From NCBI RefSeq assembly GCF_003259835.1, contig NZ_QLMI01000009.1:19005-83004 (forward strand): DNA of 64,000 bases, in the 5' to 3' direction. Each line of letters begins with the position of its first letter. Within the stretch, counting starts at the first letter, position 1. This DNA comes from Flavobacterium aquaticum (lineage in GTDB: Bacteria; Bacteroidota; Bacteroidia; Flavobacteriales; Flavobacteriaceae). Positions 59,417-64,000 of the stretch are shown piece after piece. The notes under the pieces were generated by a model. It did not search any database and was not told the DNA's origin. It saw nothing but the letters and a program-made list of their open reading frames with translations. The position numbers and the translations under genes were made by a program.

Positions 59417-61150
59417 TTGATTAGAAACATTTTACATTATTTAGATTTAAACTTAAACATTTTAAGAAAGCGAAAATTAGTACAAGTCTTTTTACTTCTA
59501 ACTTCAATTTTCACTTTATTAATATTGGTTGTTCTTTTATATAATGAATTCATTAATGAAAATAAACTTCAAAAATATAAAGAGAACTTAGATAATTCAT
59601 CTGCATTATTTAAACAAAAAGAAATCATTAAAGATGATTATGCTACCATTCACAAAAATTTACAAGATTTTTTAAATTCAAAAGATACTACCTATTTAGC
59701 AGCGTATTATCAATCTTTAGAAAATCTAAACAATAATGTTAACATATTATTGGGTACGGTTTCTAAAAATGAATCCTTAACTGCTTATTTAAATCAAGAA
59801 AAAATTAATCTCATTAAAATAAATGAAGAAAAACAATTGCTGGATTCACTAATTTCTGTTCAAAAAAATCCCAAAAACAAAATCGATTTTCCTCCGATAA
59901 ATTTCAATTCATTTGACTACAAGGATATTTTAAATAGTGTTCAAGTAGAATCTTATATGTTGGTAGATAGTGTTGAACGAAAAGGCCTATTTAGTAGAAT
60001 TGGCGATGCATTTTCTGGCAAAGTAGATGTTCAAAAAGAAAAATTGAATGTTACTATAACCATGAAGTATGGAAAAAATATCACTACTGGAAACATCGAA
60101 GAACAATTAGCAAATGCATTTAAAAGAACAAATAGTTTTTATTACAATGAATTCGGACAATTAAGAAAAAAATTAAACACAACCGAAAGTTTTGCAGAAA
60201 ACAATTACGCTATTCTTATGCATAGTGAATTCATTATTAATAGTATAAATAAAGCGCTAACTCTATTTGACAAAACAAGCAGACAGAACTTTGATAACCA
60301 ATTCAAAACCAATAGTTCTATTAGACGCTATACCATTTTTGGCTTACTATTCATATTATTTATAATCTCAGGAATATTAATTCTATTAACATACTTGGCA
60401 TTTAACTACGAAAATAGACTACTTGATTCTAAAGAAAAATTACGCCAAAACTTGAATTTTAAAAATAGAATTGTAGGAATGATTAGCCATGAGATTCGTT
60501 CTCCTTTAAACATTCTTTCTATGTACCTGAAATCCATTTTTAATAATACGAATGATCCTTCTTTAAAAGAGTCTGTGCAATCTATTCAGTATACAACAAA
60601 TTCAATGTCGTTAATGGTTAACCAAATTTTGGAATTTTCTAAAAATGAAAATAAAAAACTAATTCTTAATAAGGAGCAATTTAATTTAAAACAAAATATT
60701 GAAGAGACTCTAAAAAATCTCAATTATCTAGTAGAAAGCAATCAAAACCAACTACTTATTCAAAGCAATATTACAAATGATTGTTTTGTTAATTCAGATA
60801 AAATTAAACTACAACAATTACTCTACAATTTAGTTGGTAACGCCAATAAATTTACATCTAACGGAGAAATAAAAGTGGGACTTTACATTGTTAATGAATT
60901 TTCAAAGAAAATAAACCTCCTATTAACAGTGGAAGATAGTGGAATAGGGATTTCTCAAGAAGATTTAAACTATGTTTTTGAAGATTATTATCAAGGAACC
61001 ATTTCAGACAAAGTTAATAACCTCGGCATTGGATTAGGACTTAATCTATGCAAAGAAATTGTAGAACTATTTGAAGGCGATATCAACATCTCAAGTAAAA
61101 TAAATCAAGGAACAAAAGTAGAATGTAGTTTATTTTTTGAAGCAAATTAA
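59417..61150 (+). CDS. Membrane sensor histidine kinase (TTG start)
   Basis: This 577-residue kinase starts at a TTG: the frame is closed by a TAA 5 codons upstream and contains no ATG until far inside the sensor domain. Membrane segments at about 20-43 and 308-333 flank a periplasmic sensor of about 265 residues that is helical and matches no domain I know. The HisKA box is GMISHEIRSPLN with His358. The ATPase domain has LLYNLVGNANKFTSNG (N box), DSGIGIS (G1) and NLGIGLGLNLC (G2). It should phosphorylate the response regulator encoded 2 bp downstream. It is preceded by a paired operator site. Confidence 0.88.
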   Translation: MIRNILHYLDLNLNILRKRKLVQVFLLLTSIFTLLILVVLLYNEFINENKLQKYKENLDNSSALFKQKEIIKDDYATIHKNLQDFLNSKDTTYLAAYYQSLENLNNNVNILLGTVSKNESLTAYLNQEKINLIKINEEKQLLDSLISVQKNPKNKIDFPPINFNSFDYKDILNSVQVESYMLVDSVERKGLFSRIGDAFSGKVDVQKEKLNVTITMKYGKNITTGNIEEQLANAFKRTNSFYYNEFGQLRKKLNTTESFAENNYAILMHSEFIINSINKALTLFDKTSRQNFDNQFKTNSSIRRYTIFGLLFILFIISGILILLTYLAFNYENRLLDSKEKLRQNLNFKNRIVGMISHEIRSPLNILSMYLKSIFNNTNDPSLKESVQSIQYTTNSMSLMVNQILEFSKNENKKLILNKEQFNLKQNIEETLKNLNYLVESNQNQLLIQSNITNDCFVNSDKIKLQQLLYNLVGNANKFTSNGEIKVGLYIVNEFSKKINLLLTVEDSGIGISQEDLNYVFEDYYQGTISDKVNNLGIGLGLNLCKEIVELFEGDINISSKINQGTKVECSLFFEAN

Positions 61151-61152
61151 TC

Positions 61153-61803
61153 ATGGAAGAACAATGCGAATTTAATTTTATCGTTGCCGACGATCATACA
61201 ATTGTACGTCAAGGCGTAACTTTTATTTTAAAAGAAATTCACAAGAATTCTTGTGTTTATCAATTGGCAAATTTTTCTGAAATTATTAAAAGACTAAATA
61301 CAACCCCTATAGATTTATTGGTATTAGATATTAGTTTTCCTGATGGTACAAGTTTAAATATAATTCCAACAATAAAAAAAATACAACCTAATATCAAAAT
61401 TTTAATTTTCTCAGCCTTTGATGAAAATATATATGCCATTCGATATTTAAATGCAGGAGCAAGTGGCTACTTAAGCAAACTAAGTAATGAAGACGAAATT
61501 AAACTTGCCATAAAATCAGTGTTAAATAGCGGAAAATATATTAGTAAGAATATTCAGGAGAAAATTATGGATACATACATTTTTAAAAAACCTAAAAATC
61601 CGTTAGAACAACTTTCAAATAGAGAAATTGAAATTGCAAAACTATTGGTTGAAGGTTTTTCAAATATTGATATATGTAATACATTAAATATTCAAAAATC
61701 AACGGTAAGCACTTATAAGAATAGAATTTTTGAAAAATTAGATGTTGACAATTTATCCAGTTTAATACAAATTTTCAACTTTTATAAAGACAAAAAAGAA
61801 TAA
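61153..61803 (+). CDS. NarL/LuxR-family response regulator
   Basis: This 216-residue regulator has a receiver domain (about 8-125) with acidic pair Asp13/Asp14 (VADDHTIV), phosphoacceptor Asp59 (LLVLDISFPDG), Ser/Thr in ILIFSAFDE and Lys in GYLSKLS. The C-terminal LuxR/GerE helix-turn-helix is LSNREIEIAKLLVEGFSNIDICNTLNIQKSTVSTYKNRIFEKL. All phosphorylation residues are present. It begins 2 bp after the kinase gene, so they are a cognate pair. The palindromic TAGAAC/GTTCTA sites upstream of the kinase and of the next surface-protein gene are good candidates for its targets. Confidence 0.93.
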   Translation: MEEQCEFNFIVADDHTIVRQGVTFILKEIHKNSCVYQLANFSEIIKRLNTTPIDLLVLDISFPDGTSLNIIPTIKKIQPNIKILIFSAFDENIYAIRYLNAGASGYLSKLSNEDEIKLAIKSVLNSGKYISKNIQEKIMDTYIFKKPKNPLEQLSNREIEIAKLLVEGFSNIDICNTLNIQKSTVSTYKNRIFEKLDVDNLSSLIQIFNFYKDKKE

Positions 61804-61805
61804 AT

Positions 61806-61879
61806 TATTTGTAGAACTTGTTCTATAAGTTTACAAAAACCTGTTCTACAAATAGTTATACCACTACCCTATAAATTTG
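61806..61879 (+). promoter_or_regulatory. Operator-promoter of the lectin/DUF11 surface protein
   Basis: TATTTGTAGAAC (61806-61817) and its exact complement GTTCTACAAATA (61843-61854) form a 12-bp inverted repeat; the first arm is also part of the palindrome TAGAACTTGTTCTA (61812-61825). The -7 box TAAATTTG lies at 61872-61879. Spacings match the kinase operator base for base. Confidence 0.78.
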
Positions 61880-61940
61880 TCGTATCTCATTTAAAACAAA
61901 CTATTTAAAGAAATTTTAATACGAATTTAAACCCGATTAT

Positions 61941-64000
61941 ATGAAAAGTAAGATTACTAACCCAAAAACAAATTTTACTTTCAAAACACTTCCATGTTTT
62001 GAAATGAAAAATTTAAAGTGGATGATGTTGATGCTTTCCTTGTTTTTCAGTGCGATTTCAAATGCGCAATTATATGGAGATTTCCCATATAATGAGTCAT
62101 TTACTTCTGGAATTCAACCAGCTGATGTTTCCTTGCTAACCCCACAAGGAGGAACAACAAATGCAGCAACATTTACACCACAAGGAGTACAATTAACCCC
62201 TGCTCTAAACAGTCAGTTTGGAGCCATTTATGTTGCCACAAAACAATTTACCTCTTCAAATGGTATTAAAATTGAATTTGAATATGGTATGTACGGCGGA
62301 AGTGGCGCAGATGGAATTTGCATGTTTTTATTTGATGCCTCAGTAGGAACCCCAGTAATTGGAGCTAGTGGTGGAGCACTGGGTTATGGCTATAACAGAG
62401 CTAGGGATCCTTTTACTTTTGCAAGACAAACTGGACTTACTGGTGCATATTTAGGAATTGGACTTGATGGCTTTACCAACTTTAAAAGAAGTGTATTTGA
62501 AGCTACTTCAAGATATAATGGTGTGCCAAATGCAACATTCACACAAGCTCATAGTCACGTTACTCTACGTGGTAAAAAGGGAGACATTATAAATGCAGGC
62601 ATTGGTCTTGGTGATGGTTACACAGGTTATCCTACCCTTGCAACTCAAACAACTTTTGCAACAGCAATAGGCTCTGCAACAATTGACCCTGCAACAGGAG
62701 CTTATATTACTGGTGGAGGTCTAGCAGATAATTTCAATTTAAGAACTTCTACACTATCTTGGGATCCAAATAATCCCGATTACAGAAAATGTTATGTAGA
62801 ATTAATTCCTCATCCAATAAATGGATATTTTGTAACAGTTAGAATTCAACATGGAACAATAATTTCAACCGTAATAAATAATTATTGGTATCAAACATCT
62901 TATAATTATGTTGAAAATGCAAACCCTGCAGTAACAGATTTTGAAGTTTCAAATTTGCAAGGTGCTAATACTACTCATACATTAAACACTACTCCTCCAT
63001 CAGCATTCAAAATTGGTTTTGGAGCATCTACCGGAGGATTAAATGATGTACATTTAATTAGAAATTTAAAAGTAACAATTCCTTATGCTGCAGAAGGCTT
63101 ACCAGATGCTTTAACTTATTGTTCAAATGGAGGAAATATTATAACTATTAACCCTCTTTTAAATGATGTAGCTTATGATGGTCCAATTTCAGGTCCACCA
63201 ACGGCTTCTTCAGCAAACATAAATCCAAATTCTTTTCAATTTCTAGATACTCTAGGAAATCCACAAGGACAAAATTACTTCATTGCAGGTGTAGGAACTT
63301 GGGTATATAATCCTTTAACTTCATTAGTGAATTTCACTCCTGTTGCAGGTTATAATGGCGTTGCAACAGTCAACTACAACATTAAAGGATTAACAGCTCC
63401 TTATAATGATGAAGCATATAGAAGTGACCCTATAACAATAACTGCTTCTCCTATTCTTTGTTCTTCTGATGTTATTACAACAAAAACAAATGGTCAAACG
63501 CAATACATTCCAGGCACAACAGTTTCATATACTATAACTGTAACAAACAATGGTCCTGGCGACGCAGTAAATGTTAACGTTGTGGATACAGCACCTACTG
63601 GAACTTCAATAACTTCTTGGAGCGCAACAAATGGAACTTCAGGAACTGGTAATATTAACGAAATAATTGCTTCAATTGCTAATGGAGCAACTGTTACCTA
63701 TACAGTTAATGTAGCCGTGCCTTCAAATTATACTGGTAATTTAACCAATACGGTTGCTGTAACTACAAATTCTCCAGATCCAGATCCAACTTGCTCTAAT
63801 TGTTCCGATACAGATACTCAATCATCGGTAGCTGATTTATCTATCACGAAAGTAGTGGACAACGCAACACCTAATGTAGGTGATACTGTAACATTTACTA
63901 TAACAGCTACTAATAACGGACCAAGTGATGCTACTGGAGTTATCGTTACTGAGAACATTCCTAGTGGATATACTGTGGTATCAGTAACTCCAAGTGTAGG
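61941..64000 (+). CDS. Large secreted lectin/DUF11-repeat surface protein (3' end outside window)
   Basis: The frame is open from the ATG at 61941 to the window end (686 codons). The N-terminus is long (MKSKITNP...) and a second ATG (62004, MKNLKWMML) gives a normal signal peptide ending SAISNAQ, so 62004 may be the true start. Residues about 44-385 resemble an L-type lectin-like domain ([40 protein letters not shown]). A linker region with CSNGGN and [19 protein letters not shown] follows, then DUF11 repeats from about 511 and 630 ([50 protein letters not shown]). A T9SS C-terminal signal is expected beyond the window. It is likely a surface or gliding/adhesion protein under control of the upstream two-component pair. 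Confidence 0.88.
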   Translation, partial: MKSKITNPKTNFTFKTLPCFEMKNLKWMMLMLSLFFSAISNAQLYGDFPYNESFTSGIQPADVSLLTPQGGTTNAATFTPQGVQLTPALNSQFGAIYVATKQFTSSNGIKIEFEYGMYGGSGADGICMFLFDASVGTPVIGASGGALGYGYNRARDPFTFARQTGLTGAYLGIGLDGFTNFKRSVFEATSRYNGVPNATFTQAHSHVTLRGKKGDIINAGIGLGDGYTGYPTLATQTTFATAIGSATIDPATGAYITGGGLADNFNLRTSTLSWDPNNPDYRKCYVELIPHPINGYFVTVRIQHGTIISTVINNYWYQTSYNYVENANPAVTDFEVSNLQGANTTHTLNTTPPSAFKIGFGASTGGLNDVHLIRNLKVTIPYAAEGLPDALTYCSNGGNIITINPLLNDVAYDGPISGPPTASSANINPNSFQFLDTLGNPQGQNYFIAGVGTWVYNPLTSLVNFTPVAGYNGVATVNYNIKGLTAPYNDEAYRSDPITITASPILCSSDVITTKTNGQTQYIPGTTVSYTITVTNNGPGDAVNVNVVDTAPTGTSITSWSATNGTSGTGNINEIIASIANGATVTYTVNVAVPSNYTGNLTNTVAVTTNSPDPDPTCSNCSDTDTQSSVADLSITKVVDNATPNVGDTVTFTITATNNGPSDATGVIVTENIPSGYTVVSVTPSV

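Overview
The window is chromosomal DNA of a member of the Bacteroidota, most likely Flavobacterium or a close relative in the Flavobacteriaceae. The evidence is an AT-rich composition, many copies of the Bacteroidota -7 promoter box TAnnTTTG, genes that start without Shine-Dalgarno sequences, type IX secretion (T9SS) C-terminal sorting signals, a TonB-dependent receptor with a carboxypeptidase-like N-domain, the Bacteroidota-type alternate GlmU, split transketolase, the ResB-CcsA fusion, and the families DUF4468, DUF4199, DUF4290 and DUF5686. Most of the window is ordinary core genome in short operons on both strands, closed by clear hairpin terminators.

Layout. 1-6300: the 3' part of transketolase N (cut by the window edge), transketolase C, a secreted RCC1-repeat T9SS protein, a DUF4468 protein, menD and an acetyltransferase. 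6365-16690: a lipoprotein glutathione peroxidase, the cytochrome c maturation fusion and birA on the minus strand; then a plus-strand series rsfS-ftsH and LUD-cdsA-psd-acyl-CoA-binding protein-superoxide dismutase. 17058-26692: carB without its regulatory domain, rpmH, envelope and transport genes, mtaB, alternate GlmU and rpmE2. 26920-33342: DUF4199, glycosyltransferase, ORF6N, phosphohexomutase, an MsbA-like ABC exporter and a DUF2971 gene between two 46-bp repeats. 33567-38484: a minus-strand envelope operon (M23 peptidase, TonB receptor, EF-hand-like lipoprotein). 38677-41041: a coiled-coil protein, zapA, a 6S RNA and ribonuclease Y. 41270-45520: a repeat-rich region with a 140-bp tandem repeat, xerD, two outer-membrane barrel genes, aroQ, and a GxxExxY nuclease-fold gene bracketed by inverted copies of the same repeat family. 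45524-57126: DUF5686, a TSUP permease, the DUF493-DUF4290-murA operon, recQ-fmt, HU, yqgE, an aminotransferase and a START-like protein. 57282-57355: tRNA-Met. 57527-64000: a TPR/LuxR membrane regulator, a histidine kinase/response regulator pair, and a large lectin/DUF11 surface protein that runs off the window.

Most interesting points. (1) The promoters of the histidine kinase operon and of the downstream surface protein share one operator architecture: a TAGAA-N4-TTCTA palindrome, then exactly 32 bp later the 12-mer GTTCTACAAATA, then exactly 29 bp later the -7 box. This predicts a self-contained signalling circuit in which the response regulator controls its own operon and a secreted lectin-like protein. 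(2) The GxxExxY gene sits between inverted arrays of CTCTGTG-type repeats that also form a tandem array about 3 kb away next to xerD, which looks like a small nuclease-linked repeat element. (3) Several different dispersed repeats begin at or just after stop codons and seem to be used as 3' end modules.
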